From Microlunatus phosphovorus NM-1 (lineage in GTDB: Bacteria; Actinomycetota; Actinomycetes; Propionibacteriales; Propionibacteriaceae), in assembly GCF_000270245.1 (NCBI RefSeq), contig NC_015635.1, forward strand, positions 4,774,001-4,838,000: a stretch of 64,000 nucleotides of DNA. The letters run 5' to 3'. The notes beneath the pieces are model-generated. The model ran no database searches, was not told the DNA's origin, and saw only the letters and a list, made by a program, of their open reading frames with translations. The translations under genes were made by a program, and so were the position numbers. This document shows, piece after piece, positions 1 through 9,364 of the stretch (positions are counted from its first letter, which is position 1; each line of letters starts with the position of its first letter).

Positions 1-818
1 GGCATCTGAACTATGCCGCGTCGGTCTTCGACCAGATGAGCGAGCAGGCACCGGAGCAGTTGGCGGCTGTCGTCGAGACGCTCGGACTGGACGCCGGTGA
101 GCCTGCGCAGTGGCGCTCGACCGCCGATCGGCTGGTGCAGGGGTCGGCGAACGAGAACGGCGTGATCGAGCAGTTCGCCGGCTACTTCGAGCGCGACGAC
201 GTACCGGTCACGGAGTGGGACGAGAACAACATGCCCCGCTATCCCGAGGGCTATCACCACTTCAACTGCGAGACCACGCAACTGCTCAAGCAGCCCGACG
301 TGCTGCAGGCCGTGCTGATGTTCCCGGACGCCTTCAGCCCGGAGGTGAAGCGGGCGAACTTCGACTACTACGAGCCGCGGACGCTGCACAAGAGCTCGCT
401 GAGCCCGTCGGTGCACGCCACCGTCGGACTCAACGTGGGCGATCACACCCGTGCGCTGCAGTACTTCACTCGTTCTGCTCTCGTCGACCTGGCCGACAAC
501 CAGGGCAACACGCACGAGGGCATGCACATCGCCTCGGCCGCCGGCACCTGGTCGACGCTGGTGAACGGCTTCGGCGGACTGCAGGTCGAGAACGGCGAGC
601 TGGTGCTGCACCGGCCGTGGATCCCCGACGAATGGGAGGGCCTCAGCTATCGGATCAACTGGCGCGGGCTCCGGTTGCGGGTACGTGCCACGCATGCCGA
701 GGTGCGGTTGTCGGTGGACGGTCCCGCCGGTGAGGAACTCGATATCACCGTCGATGGCACTCCCCTCCGGCTCGCCACCGGGACCGAGACCGTGCTGGAG
801 CTCGACGCCGTCGAATGA
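1..818 (+). CDS. Glycoside hydrolase family 65 phosphorylase, C-terminal part (5' truncated by window edge)
   Basis: The frame is open from base 3, so the gene begins upstream; about 271 residues are visible. The segment LHKSSLSPSVHA matches the phosphate-binding region of GH65 disaccharide phosphorylases, and HEGMHIASAAGTW with the HRPWIPDEWEGLSYRINWRG stretch is the typical end of the (alpha/alpha)6 barrel followed by the C-terminal beta domain. Family members split maltose, trehalose, kojibiose or nigerose with inorganic phosphate, giving beta-glucose 1-phosphate; some are hydrolases. The catalytic acid lies upstream of the window, so the substrate cannot be judged. A beta-phosphoglucomutase partner may be upstream, out of view. 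A long hairpin follows the stop codon. Confidence 0.9.
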   Translation, partial: HLNYAASVFDQMSEQAPEQLAAVVETLGLDAGEPAQWRSTADRLVQGSANENGVIEQFAGYFERDDVPVTEWDENNMPRYPEGYHHFNCETTQLLKQPDVLQAVLMFPDAFSPEVKRANFDYYEPRTLHKSSLSPSVHATVGLNVGDHTRALQYFTRSALVDLADNQGNTHEGMHIASAAGTWSTLVNGFGGLQVENGELVLHRPWIPDEWEGLSYRINWRGLRLRVRATHAEVRLSVDGPAGEELDITVDGTPLRLATGTETVLELDAVE

Positions 819-828
819 CCTGCCGGAG

Positions 829-871
829 TTTTGTTCCGTGGTCCCCTTCTGAGGTGCACCACGGAACAAAA
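829..871 (+). terminator. 14 bp perfect inverted repeat after the GH65 gene
   Basis: TTTTGTTCCGTGGT (829-842) pairs perfectly with ACCACGGAACAAAA (858-871) around a 15-base loop, starting 11 bases after the stop codon. There is no T-run after the stem, so it could be an intrinsic terminator of the GC-rich type or a small intergenic repeat. Confidence 0.6.
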
Positions 872-1005
872 CCGGCGGATACCCAGGAGGATGGTGTTCG
901 AGGAGCCAGTCAGCGTTGCGCTGTGGACCAGCGTTCCTGCGGCATCCCGGCGGACGCACAGGAAAGCCGTTGATCGCTGACGGATGTCGATGCGACGATC
1001 CGCGA

Positions 1006-1557
1006 ATGATCGACTTCGACGGCTTTCCGCGGCTGACCACCGACCGGCTGGTCCTTCGCGAACCTGTGACAACCGACGCTGCCGACATCCTGGTGTTCCG
1101 GAGCGATCCGGTGGCACAGCGGTACAACTCCGCACCCCTCCGAGATCTGGACGAGAGCCGGGGTCTGATCGAGGAGATCCGGGACGTCTACGCAAACCGG
1201 GCCGGCGTTATCTGGGCAGTGACGCTCACTGAGACCGGTCGGGTCATCGGGATCTTCGGCTTTGACGGCTGGGACACCTACCATCGCCGCGCCCAGGTCG
1301 GCTACGACCTGAGCAGGGATCTGTGGGGTCGAGGGCTCGCGACGGAGGCCCTGGCCGCAATCCTGGCGTACGGATTCTCCGAGCTGGGCCTGCATCGCGT
1401 CGAGGCCCAGACCATTGCCGACAACGAGGAATCGGTACGTCTGCTGGGCCGGCTCGGCTTCCAGCGGGAAGGGACTCGACGCGACCATTCCTTCGAGGAG
1501 GACGGACTGTTCCACGACGGGGCCATCTACGGTCTCTTGGCACCCGAACGGCCGTGA
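1006..1557 (+). CDS. GNAT family N-acetyltransferase (RimJ/RimL-like)
   Basis: 183 residues. The N-terminus LTTDRLVLREPVTTDAADIL is the usual opening of RimJ/RimL-type acetyltransferases. The acetyl-CoA binding motif appears near residues 107-118 as RDLWGRGLATEA, followed by the ANx-like segment IADNEESVRLLGRLGF. Such enzymes move acetyl from acetyl-CoA to an amine on a protein or small molecule; the acceptor here is unknown. The ATG at 1006 was chosen because family homology starts there; an upstream in-frame GTG at 916 would add 30 arginine-rich residues without similarity. It stands alone between the GH65 hairpin and the hairpin repeat at 1586. Confidence 0.85.
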   Translation: MIDFDGFPRLTTDRLVLREPVTTDAADILVFRSDPVAQRYNSAPLRDLDESRGLIEEIRDVYANRAGVIWAVTLTETGRVIGIFGFDGWDTYHRRAQVGYDLSRDLWGRGLATEALAAILAYGFSELGLHRVEAQTIADNEESVRLLGRLGFQREGTRRDHSFEEDGLFHDGAIYGLLAPERP

Positions 1558-1585
1558 ACCGGCCGGAATCGGCTGGTCCTGACCA

Positions 1586-1642
1586 CGAGAAGGAGGTTTG
1601 GCACCTCGTCAGCGCCGAATCGGGTGCCGGATCTCCTTCTCG
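1586..1642. repeat. Intergenic hairpin repeat with CGAGAAGGAG / CTCCTTCTCG ends
   Basis: CGAGAAGGAG (1586-1595) pairs with CTCCTTCTCG (1633-1642); inside, GGCACC (1600-1605) pairs with GGTGCC (1623-1628). The same outer arms occur in the repeats at 14045, 16921 and, with one change, 47665, and as a lone right arm near 3047. This looks like one member of a dispersed non-coding repeat family. Confidence 0.6.
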
Positions 1643-1665
1643 CGGACTGGTGCAGACTCAGGCGC

Positions 1666-2307
1666 ATGGCTCTTCGCGACTACGAGCAGTGGCTGCGTCA
1701 CTACGACGATCCGGACTCGTCGCTCTCGTGGCGGCTCCGGCACGTCCAGGCGTATCTGAGAGAAGACCTGGACGGCAGAACCGGACCAGTCCGCATCGTG
1801 AGTGTCTGTGCAGGAGACGGTCGGGACATCATCGACGTCCTGGCGGCCCGCGACGACGCATCACGAGTAGAGGCTGTCTTGCTCGAGGCGCACCCTCGGA
1901 TGGCGGACCGAGCCAAGGATCGCGCCGCTGCAGCCGGCCTCACCGGTGTCCGGGTCCGCGTCTGCGACGCGGCGGACACCAGCGCCTATGTGGACGCCGT
2001 GCCGGCCGACATCCTGCTTCTTGTCGGAATCTTCGGCAACATCTCCGAAACCGACATCAGCAAGACGATTGCGACGGCCCCGCAGTTCTGCGCGCCGGGG
2101 GCGACCGTGCTCTGGTCACGGGGGCGCGACGGTAGTCGCAACGACATCAACGACCGCATTCGGGCCGAGTTCGCAGAGGTCGGATTCGGCGAACTCACGT
2201 ACGCCGAATCCGATCCGGTATCAGGCGCCGCGTTGGGGGCCGTCCGCTACGACGGGGCGCCCGTGCCTCTCGACCCTGGTCAACACCTGTTCACCTTCTG
2301 GCGATGA
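1666..2307 (+). CDS. Class I SAM-dependent methyltransferase-like protein
   Basis: 213 residues. The segment VRIVSVCAGDGRDIIDVLA (about residues 43-61) is a class I motif I for S-adenosylmethionine, EAVLLEAHPRM supplies the acidic residue after strand 2, and VCDAADTSAY and ADILLLVGIFGNIS match motifs II and III. The substrate is not identifiable; related proteins are annotated only as class I methyltransferases. The ATG at 1666 is preferred over a GTG at 1624, which lies inside the preceding hairpin repeat and adds 14 unrelated residues. The gene is followed by a strong hairpin at 2345, so it is probably a single transcription unit. Confidence 0.7.
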   Translation: MALRDYEQWLRHYDDPDSSLSWRLRHVQAYLREDLDGRTGPVRIVSVCAGDGRDIIDVLAARDDASRVEAVLLEAHPRMADRAKDRAAAAGLTGVRVRVCDAADTSAYVDAVPADILLLVGIFGNISETDISKTIATAPQFCAPGATVLWSRGRDGSRNDINDRIRAEFAEVGFGELTYAESDPVSGAALGAVRYDGAPVPLDPGQHLFTFWR

Positions 2308-2344
2308 AGCCGGCGATCTTGGCGTACGGATTCAACCCGTTTGA

Positions 2345-2396
2345 CTAGTGGCTTGTCGCTCCTATTCCTCGGGGAATCGCAGCGACAGGCCACTAG
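2345..2396. terminator. 16 bp stem hairpin between the methyltransferase and DHFR-like genes
   Basis: CTAGTGGCTTGTCGCT (2345-2360) pairs with AGCGACAGGCCACTAG (2381-2396), 15 Watson-Crick pairs and one G-T wobble. The loop carries its own ATTCC/GGAAT hairpin. It likely ends transcription of the methyltransferase. The CTAGTGGCTTG half recurs at about 55469. Confidence 0.6.
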
Positions 2397-2439
2397 CCTG
2401 TTGACCACGTGCGAATCGCCATCGGTGAGGGGTCACATC

Positions 2440-3036
2440 ATGAGCACTGTCTACTGCGACATCGCAGTCTCCGCCGACGGCTTCGCCGCGGGCCTCAACC
2501 AGCGAGAGGAGGCTCCGTTCGGCGACATCAACGAGTCCTGGCTGCATAGCTGGATGTTCGATACGTACGAGGAGAATGCCGCCGAGGTCGATGGGATCGT
2601 CGACTCGGGCGCGACCATCATGGGCCGCAACATGTTCGGCCCGGTCCGGGGCGAGTGGGACCGCGACTGGCGCGGATGGTGGGGCCCGAATCCGCCGTAC
2701 CACAACCCGGTCTTCGTGCTCACCCACTACGCGCGCGGGCCGATCGAGATGGAGGGTGGCACCACGTTCCACTTCGTCACCGACGGCATCCAGTCCGCCT
2801 TGGCACAAGCACGCGCCGCCGCCGGTGACCGGAACATCTCGATCGCAGGCGGCGCGAGAACCGTCAATCAGTACCTTGCCGCCGGGCTCCTGGACGAGTT
2901 GCGACTCCATGTCACGCCGTGCGTCATCGGCGCCGGCGAGCGGGTGTTCGACGGCGTTCCGGCCCAAACACTCGAACGTGTGTCGGTCCGAGTCGCGTCC
3001 CTGGTCACCCACATCACCTACCGACCGGTCAGGTAG
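2440..3036 (+). CDS. Dihydrofolate reductase-like (RibD C-terminal) family protein
   Basis: 198 residues. The start STVYCDIAVSADGFAAG is the first strand and loop of the DHFR/RibD_C fold; SGATIMGRNMFGPVRG is the NADPH-binding TxMGRxTF-like motif, and NISIAGGARTVNQYLAAGLLDELRLHVTP is the conserved GGA/C-terminal half. Proteins of this type (YwjB/YyaP-like) bind NADPH, but their physiological substrate is generally unknown and they are not the essential folate enzyme. ATG at 2440 has GAGGGG upstream. Starting earlier would run through the hairpin at 2345. Two broken genes follow. Confidence 0.85.
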   Translation: MSTVYCDIAVSADGFAAGLNQREEAPFGDINESWLHSWMFDTYEENAAEVDGIVDSGATIMGRNMFGPVRGEWDRDWRGWWGPNPPYHNPVFVLTHYARGPIEMEGGTTFHFVTDGIQSALAQARAAAGDRNISIAGGARTVNQYLAAGLLDELRLHVTPCVIGAGERVFDGVPAQTLERVSVRVASLVTHITYRPVR

Positions 3037-3264
3037 CGGTCCGAGTCTCCTTCTCGCGAAACCAGCGCCGACCGAGATCGACATCGACCGCAGGCGCTGC
3101 CCCAGCGGGTGCCTCCAAGTAGACCTTCTGAGTGTGCAGGGCGTGCGCGCCGGCCACCCGGTCCAGGAACAGTGACTCGTTGCAGTGGTCGATCTCGTGC
3201 TGCAACGCGCGGGCCTCGAAGGCGTCGGTCACGATGTGGCCGCCGGACATCGGATCGTCGATGC
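3029..3264 (-). pseudogene. Peptide deformylase 3' fragment
   Basis: The minus strand encodes about 73-78 residues containing ARALQHEIDHCNESLFLDRV and then GAHALHTQKVYL. HEIDH is the metal-binding HExxH motif of peptide deformylase and the rest is its usual C-terminus. The first half of the enzyme, with the GxGLAAxQ and EGCLS motifs, is absent. Upstream on the same strand the sequence turns directly into the opposite-strand LuxR remnant at 3265, so this is a truncated, probably non-functional copy. Confidence 0.75.
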
Positions 3265-3552
3265 CGCCTCATCGAACGACTGATCGACAGCTACCCGAGT
3301 CTGCCCGGACCGCGACTCACCGACTCGACGCTGGCCGACCTGACGGCGCGCGAGATTGACGTGCTTCGCCTGGTGGCGAGTGGCTATTCCAACGGCGAGA
3401 TCGCCGCGGACCTGGTCGTCTCCGAAGCCACCGTCAAGACCCGCGTCAACCGGCTGCTGCGCAAGCTCGAGCTGACCACCAGGGTGCAGCTGATCGTCGC
3501 TGCCTACGAATGCGGGCCGATCCGGCGCGGGGCGACGTCCCCTCGCGGCTAA
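3265..3552 (+). pseudogene. NarL/LuxR-type response regulator, C-terminal fragment
   Basis: About 95 codons encode RLIERLIDSYPSLPGPRL, then a LuxR helix-turn-helix: LTAREIDVLRLVASGYSNGEIA followed by VVSEATVKTRVNRLLRKLEL. This is the linker and DNA-binding domain of a NarL-family response regulator. The receiver domain is missing, because the coding sequence begins exactly where the opposite-strand deformylase fragment ends. No start codon with a ribosome-binding site is apparent, so it is treated as a remnant. Confidence 0.75.
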
Positions 3553-3604
3553 TGAGCGGCGGCCAACGGCCCCGCCTTGTGGATGATATGTACCTGTCAT
3601 CTAC

Positions 3605-3610
3605 TAGTAT
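3605..3610 (+). promoter_or_regulatory. -10 box of vapBC, leaderless arrangement
   Basis: TAGTAT ends 6 nt before the vapB ATG at 3617, which would put the transcription start on the A of the start codon. No Shine-Dalgarno sequence is present. Two ATGTAC copies (about 3587 and 3609) flank the box and may be operator half-sites for VapB. Confidence 0.5.
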
Positions 3611-3616
3611 GTACTC

Positions 3617-3844
3617 ATGGCCGTGAAGCGCACCACCATCGAACTCGATGTGACCCTCGCCGCGCAGGCTGTCGACGTGACCGGCAGCACCCTGCGCGCC
3701 ACGGTTGAGCAGGGTCTGCGGCTCCTGATCGCCCAGAGCCGCCTCGAGGAGCAGCATCGACTCGACCTCTTCAACCGACACCTCGCCGGCGCCGGCGAGA
3801 GCGTCGACCTCGAGGTCCTGCTGTCGGGCGAAGCATGGCGCTGA
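3617..3844 (+). CDS. VapB-type antitoxin
   Basis: 75 residues. The start KRTTIELDVTLAAQAVDVTG is the ribbon-helix-helix strand and helix seen in VapB antitoxins. The C-terminal half (HRLDLFNRHLAGAGESVDLEVLL) would wrap the toxin. The stop overlaps the downstream PIN toxin by 10 bases, a normal arrangement for translational coupling. It should bind its own promoter, where repeated ATGTAC sequences flank a -10 box. The start codon lies 6 nt after that -10 box, suggesting a leaderless message. Confidence 0.85.
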   Translation: MAVKRTTIELDVTLAAQAVDVTGSTLRATVEQGLRLLIAQSRLEEQHRLDLFNRHLAGAGESVDLEVLLSGEAWR

Positions 3845-4233
3845 ACCTCTGGATCATCGACAAGAGCGCCCACGTACGCCTCATCGGCGGATCGCCACTG
3901 CCAGCCGGGATCAGCCCTGCCCGGCTGGCGATCTGCGAGATGGGTCTGCTGGAGTGGCTCTATTCCGCGCGGTCCGCCCTCGACTACGACACCCAGCACA
4001 CCGAACTACGCGAGATGTTCCACATCGTCGAAGCGCCCGCCAACATCTTCGACCGCGTGCTTCAGCTACAAGCCGACCTCGCACACCATCGCAGCATGTG
4101 GCATCGGCGAGCACTCGGCGACCTCTTCATCGCCGAGACCGCCCTCGCCCACCAGGCCGGCGTTCTCCACGCTGACAGCGATTTCGAGCTGATCCAGCAA
4201 GTTCGCCCCAATCTCCTGCTCAAGAGCCTTTGA
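3835..4233 (+). CDS. VapC-type PIN-domain ribonuclease toxin
   Basis: 132 residues. WIIDKSAHVR carries the first PIN-domain acidic residue, ICEMGLLEWLYSAR the second conserved Glu, and GDLFIAETALAHQAGVLHADSDFELI the last Asp cluster. VapC toxins are Mg2+-dependent RNases that cut tRNA or rRNA when the antitoxin is degraded. ATG at 3835 lies inside the end of vapB. After its TGA the frame stays open for 45 further codons to 4371, encoding a plausible peptide, which may be a remnant of another gene or chance. Confidence 0.85.
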   Translation: MALNLWIIDKSAHVRLIGGSPLPAGISPARLAICEMGLLEWLYSARSALDYDTQHTELREMFHIVEAPANIFDRVLQLQADLAHHRSMWHRRALGDLFIAETALAHQAGVLHADSDFELIQQVRPNLLLKSL

Positions 4234-4371
4234 ACCATCAGGTGGCGCAAGTGTCCGGATTCGCTGCTTGACGTCAGCGAGCAGATCATCGGTCCCGAAG
4301 AATCACTGGCGGATGCCACCGCGAGAGTGCTCGCCGACTGCGGATGGAACGCCGAGCCCTACACCGCCTGA
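4234..4371 (+). other. Possible gene remnant in frame after vapC
   Basis: Directly after the vapC stop the same frame encodes about 45 codons ending CGWNAEPYTA before TGA at 4369. Composition resembles coding sequence (acidic, alanine-rich), but there is no start codon or recognisable family. It could be the tail of a replaced gene. The rest of the gap to 4527 shows only two GCGGG(C/T)AGCTCC direct repeats. Confidence 0.2.
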
Positions 4372-4527
4372 TCCGCATCCAGGCACCGCCTCACCCAGAC
4401 TCGGGGTGGACACCCTTTCGCTGCCAGGCACAGGTGCATCTCCTTCCTTTCGAACGCAACTAGCGGGCAGCTCCGCCTCGTACGCAGCGGGTAGCTCCTG
4501 CGAGCGCCCCGAAGCACGTCGGATGGG

Positions 4528-5487
4528 TCAGCGCGCCAGCAGGCCCAGGACGATGCCATCGAGGATGTCGCTCTCGCTGACGATCATCGGCCGACCCACG
4601 CGATTCGCCACTCGGTCGGCGATCAGCGAGCCGGCGGTGATGACGTCGGCACGACCGGCGGGCACCCCGAGATCGTGGATCTCCTCGGTCGTCAGCGTCG
4701 CGAGCCGGTTCGACAGTCCGGCGATCTCGGCCAGACTGAGGACCGAGCCGTGCACCTTGGATCGGTCGTAGCTAATCAGGCCCTGCTTCAACGCCGACAT
4801 CGTCGTCACGGTGCCGGCGACCCCGATCCAGCTGCCAATCTGGCCCAGGAGTCCGCTCGGCCACTCGAGCTGGTCCAGCAGCCCGTCCACGTACGCGGCG
4901 GCGGACTGCCGCGCTTCGGTGGTGAGCGGGCCGACCAAGCCGAACCGTTCGGTCAGCCGGACCGAGCCGATGTTCAGCGATACTGCTCGGTCGATCCGGC
5001 CCGTCCGATCCCCCAGCACGAGCTCGGTGGAGCCACCGCCGATGTCCATCACCAGGATCGGCCCATCGCTAGCAACACGCACACCGCTGAGCGCGCCGGT
5101 GAACGACAGCCGGGCCTCCTCAGTGCCGCTGATGATCTCAGGGCGGACACCCAGGCGAGCTGCCATCCCGGCATCGAAGTCCTCGACATTCCGGGCGTCC
5201 CGGGTGGCCGAGGTCGCGACCACCCTGGTCCGCTCCGGCCTCACTCCGTACGCGCGCAGTTGCTCGCCGTAACGCTCAGCCGCGGCGAAGGTCCGCGCGA
5301 GCGCATCTGGGTGCAACTCACCGGTGGCATCGACCCCTTGCCCGAGTCTGACGATCTCCAACTCGCGGACCAGGTCGATCAGGCTCCCGTCGACCCGAGC
5401 CTCGGCGATCAGCAACCGAATGGAATTGGTGCCACAGTCGATCGCGCCCACCCGTACCGGCTCAGTGGCCACCGGCGCTCCTGTCAT
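4528..5487 (-). CDS. ppx: Exopolyphosphatase / guanosine pentaphosphatase (Ppx/GppA family)
   Basis: 319 residues. VGAIDCGTNSIRLLIAEA is the phosphate-1 motif and VMDIGGGSTELVLG the phosphate-2 motif of the ASKHA fold. RVVATSATRDARN and GTEEARLSFTGA are family signatures. Short actinobacterial Ppx proteins of this length lack the HD domain of E. coli Ppx; they hydrolyse short polyphosphates, and some act on pppGpp. ATG at 5487 overlaps the stop of the upstream DUF501 gene as ATGA, so the two are translationally coupled at the end of the eno-divIC-DUF501-ppx operon. Confidence 0.92.
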   Translation of the reverse strand: MTGAPVATEPVRVGAIDCGTNSIRLLIAEARVDGSLIDLVRELEIVRLGQGVDATGELHPDALARTFAAAERYGEQLRAYGVRPERTRVVATSATRDARNVEDFDAGMAARLGVRPEIISGTEEARLSFTGALSGVRVASDGPILVMDIGGGSTELVLGDRTGRIDRAVSLNIGSVRLTERFGLVGPLTTEARQSAAAYVDGLLDQLEWPSGLLGQIGSWIGVAGTVTTMSALKQGLISYDRSKVHGSVLSLAEIAGLSNRLATLTTEEIHDLGVPAGRADVITAGSLIADRVANRVGRPMIVSESDILDGIVLGLLAR

Positions 5488-5996
5488 CCGCCGGCCCGGC
5501 AGGGGAACGGCCAGCGATCCCGGATCAGCGCCAAGGTCAGATCGCCGATGGGGTTCACCCCTGGCCCGGCAGCCAGTGCATGCCCCAGCAGCGCGTGCAG
5601 ACATTTGACCCGCGCCGGCATGCCGCCGGCCGAGACCTCGGCGATCTCGGGCACTGGCCCGACGGTATCGGCGGCGATCGCCTCTCGTGCGGTGAGATAG
5701 GCGCGATGGGCCTGCGCGTACGCCACCGCGAGCTCGGGTTCGGCCGCCAGCCGCTCGGACAGCTCGGTCATCAGCCCGGATGCCTCCAGCGTCGAACAGG
5801 CAGCCACTGCTCGCGGGCAGGTGAGATAGAAGGTGGTCGGGAACGGCGTACCGTCCGCCAGCCGCGGCAGCGTTGCGACCACACCGGGATGCCCGGCCGG
5901 ACAGCGGTATGCGACGCCGACCACGCCCCGCGGCCGCCGTTGCAGCTGCTCGGTCACCACGGCTTCGTCGGCGGTGGTCATCGGTTCGATCACCAC
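5484..5996 (-). CDS. DUF501 domain-containing protein
   Basis: 170 residues, no membrane segment. VVGVAYRCPAGHPGVVATLP followed by GTPFPTTFYLTCPRAVAACSTLE and ending ARVKCLHALLGHALAAGPGVNPIGD are the conserved blocks of DUF501, including the C-H-HALLAH-type motif suggestive of metal binding. The function is unknown, but the gene sits between divIC and ppx in most actinobacteria. A GTG at 5996 is used because it follows the divIC stop closely; an ATG five codons later is an alternative. Confidence 0.88.
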   Translation of the reverse strand: MVIEPMTTADEAVVTEQLQRRPRGVVGVAYRCPAGHPGVVATLPRLADGTPFPTTFYLTCPRAVAACSTLEASGLMTELSERLAAEPELAVAYAQAHRAYLTAREAIAADTVGPVPEIAEVSAGGMPARVKCLHALLGHALAAGPGVNPIGDLTLALIRDRWPFPCRAGG

Positions 5997-6002
5997 GCGT
6001 GC

Positions 6003-6739
6003 TCAGCGACCGCCCGTCGTGGCGTCGTTGACGTCGTCCTCGGTGATCGGTTTGACGTCGGCCGGGTCCGGCTTGGGATCGGGCGCCGGTTTGTCGGCCG
6101 CCTCGACCGACCCCCACAACCGCGTGTACCAGGACTGGGGAACCTTGTCACTGGCCGGCTTCGTGCCGGTGGTCAGCTCGGAGCCCCCGCCGAGCGGTTT
6201 CCCGTCGGCATCGACCACCGTGAAGCCGATCTCGCCGGGCATCACCCAGCCGAGCCGGGTCCGGGCCTGGAGCTCGACGAAGCCCGGGTCGTTCCACCGA
6301 TTGAGCTCGGTCTGCAGATCAGCGATCTTGGCCTGGCGGTCGGCGATCTCGGCCTTGGTGGTGGCGACCTCGTGCGATTGGGCGAAATAGACCCGCAGGC
6401 TGTTCGCATACGAGATCGTCAGCATCAAGATCACCACCGCGAGCGCGACCGCACGAGTGGTGAGACTGGAGCGACGGCGAGGCTTCTTCGCACCGGTGCG
6501 ATTCTTGGCCTGCTTGGGCGCCTTGTTGCCAGCAGCCTGGTGACCCGTCGGAGCAGCACTCTCGGCGCGCGCCGCCGAGCCGTTGGCGGCAGCGCCTACC
6601 GGGGCCGTGGCACCGCTGGTCCGAGCCTCGGCTGTCGAACCGGCGTTGGCTTTGGTGGGCCGGCCGGTGCTGCGGGCGCGCGGCCGACCGCGCCCGGGAC
6701 CGGCTCCCGGACGTGCGGTCGGCCGTGGGCCCGTCGGCA

Positions 6740-6740
<1 letters not shown>
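6003..6740 (-). CDS. Septum formation initiator family protein (DivIC/FtsB-like)
   Basis: 245 residues. A disordered, Arg/Ala/Gly-rich N-terminus of about 90 residues precedes a single membrane helix ([17 protein letters not shown]). A short coiled coil follows ([28 protein letters not shown]) and then the conserved [20 protein letters not shown] block. DivIC/FtsB proteins bridge FtsQ and FtsL and help activate septal peptidoglycan synthesis. The extended basic cytoplasmic tail is typical of actinobacteria. ATG overlaps the eno stop by one base (TGATG), so it is co-expressed with enolase. Confidence 0.9.
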
Positions 6741-8089
<1,349 letters not shown>

Positions 8090-8155
8090 CTAATGGCGCC
8101 GACCGGTCTAGCCCGCGAGGCTGGGCGGTGCCCGGGATAGTTCACTTCGGAGAGT

Positions 8156-8659
8156 TCACTCGCGCGACTTGCGACGGCTGCCCCAGGCGAAGACGGCGTT
8201 CACTCCGACGATGCCGGCCCACGCGGCGATCACGCCAAGCAGCCCCTGGTCGACACTGTTCGCGGCGATCGCGGTGATCGGCACGCCGGTGCCGAGCGAG
8301 ACGATGCCGAGGACGAACCGGTGGGTGTTCCCGCGCCGCACGTCATCGCGGTCCTCGCGGGATCGGGCGTTGACCTGGCGGAGCTCGGCAGTCCGATAGG
8401 CGACCAGCTCCTCGACGCGTTCGGCGAGCCCGGCCGCGATCGCGTCCTCGTACTCCGGGCCGAGTTCGGCCCGGGCGTCGTACGCCGCCCGCACCTGGCT
8501 GGCCGTCTCGGGATCGGGTCGCCGATACGGTGGCCGAGGGGGCTGGGGGCGCGCCAACTCGGGCCTCGGCAGGTCAGGTCGCGGCTGACCATAGCCCGGT
8601 TGCGGGGGTCTGCGCTGCTGCTGAGGCGGTGGATAGGGAGCGTAGGGCGGCTCGCTCAT
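8156..8659 (-). CDS. Proline-rich small membrane protein, function unknown
   Basis: 167 residues. The first 50 residues are rich in Pro, Gln and Arg (YPPPQQQRRPP and similar). A charged helical middle follows (TASQVRAAYDARAELGPEYEDAIAAGLAERVEELVAYRTAEL), then two C-terminal membrane helices (RFVLGIVSLGTGVPITAIAA and LLGVIAAWAGIVGVNAVFAWG). The fold is that of a small anchored protein with a cytoplasmic N-terminus. I do not recognise a named family. ATG at 8659 lies 10 bases after the mazG stop, so it probably belongs to the mazG transcript. Confidence 0.75.
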   Translation of the reverse strand: MSEPPYAPYPPPQQQRRPPQPGYGQPRPDLPRPELARPQPPRPPYRRPDPETASQVRAAYDARAELGPEYEDAIAAGLAERVEELVAYRTAELRQVNARSREDRDDVRRGNTHRFVLGIVSLGTGVPITAIAANSVDQGLLGVIAAWAGIVGVNAVFAWGSRRKSRE

Positions 8660-8669
8660 GCGGGCCAGA

Positions 8670-9362
8670 CTACGTCGGGCTGGGTGCGATCGCGTTGCTC
8701 TCGGCCGCCCTGACATCGGATTCGAGAGCGCGGACCGCATCGCGTACGGCCTGTTCGGCGTCGACACCGCTCACCTGGGCGCGGGCCACGAGCGCAACGA
8801 TCTGCTGGCCGACTGTGGTCGCGTCGACCTCAGCTGTGGGCAGGTCGAGCGGGACCCGGTGGGACCGGGCGCGACCGATGATCTTGCTGGCTCTGCTCAA
8901 CGCCGACAGTCGTTCCGGGATGCCGTCGAGTGCCGACGTACGGCCCTTCTCCTGGGCCTTGCGCCGCTCCCAGACGTCGTTCAGGTCGTGTGGGGCTTCC
9001 TCGGCAGCGAACACGTGCGGGTGCCGGGCGATCAGCTTGTCGCAGATCCCAGCGGCGACATCCTCGATGTCGAATCCGTGGCCGCCTGGGCTGTCCCCGT
9101 GCTCGCTGGCCAGCTGGGCGTGGAAGACGACCTGGAGCAACAGGTCACCCAGCTCCTCCTTGAGGTGGTGGGCCGCTGGTCCGGAACTGGCGACGGTTCC
9201 GTCCGGGAGTCCTTCGACGGCCTCGACGACCTCGCAGGTCTCTTCGACCAGATAGGGCACCAAGGACCGGTGGGTCTGCTCCCGGTCCCAGGGACACTGG
9301 GTACGCAGCGTCGCCATCACCTCGACCAGACGGTCGAACTCGGGATGGGGCTGGGGCGGCAT
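8670..9362 (-). CDS. mazG: MazG nucleoside triphosphate pyrophosphohydrolase
   Basis: 230 residues. The metal-binding signature is present: CPWDREQTHRSLVPYLVEET, EVVEAVE, then EELGDLLLQVVFHAQLA and FDIEDVAAGICDKLIARHPHVF, and KAQEKG near the end of the domain. MazG converts NTPs to NMP and pyrophosphate, removing damaged or excess nucleotides, and in mycobacteria it protects against oxidised nucleotides. It lies three bases after the SurA-like gene and downstream of mfd, the usual actinobacterial order. Confidence 0.93.
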   Translation of the reverse strand: MPPQPHPEFDRLVEVMATLRTQCPWDREQTHRSLVPYLVEETCEVVEAVEGLPDGTVASSGPAAHHLKEELGDLLLQVVFHAQLASEHGDSPGGHGFDIEDVAAGICDKLIARHPHVFAAEEAPHDLNDVWERRKAQEKGRTSALDGIPERLSALSRASKIIGRARSHRVPLDLPTAEVDATTVGQQIVALVARAQVSGVDAEQAVRDAVRALESDVRAAESNAIAPSPT

Positions 9363-9364
9363 CC

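Noticed and set aside
1624-1665. GTG at 1624 as start of the methyltransferase
   Set aside because: It lies inside the right arm of the hairpin at 1586 and adds 14 residues with no similarity.
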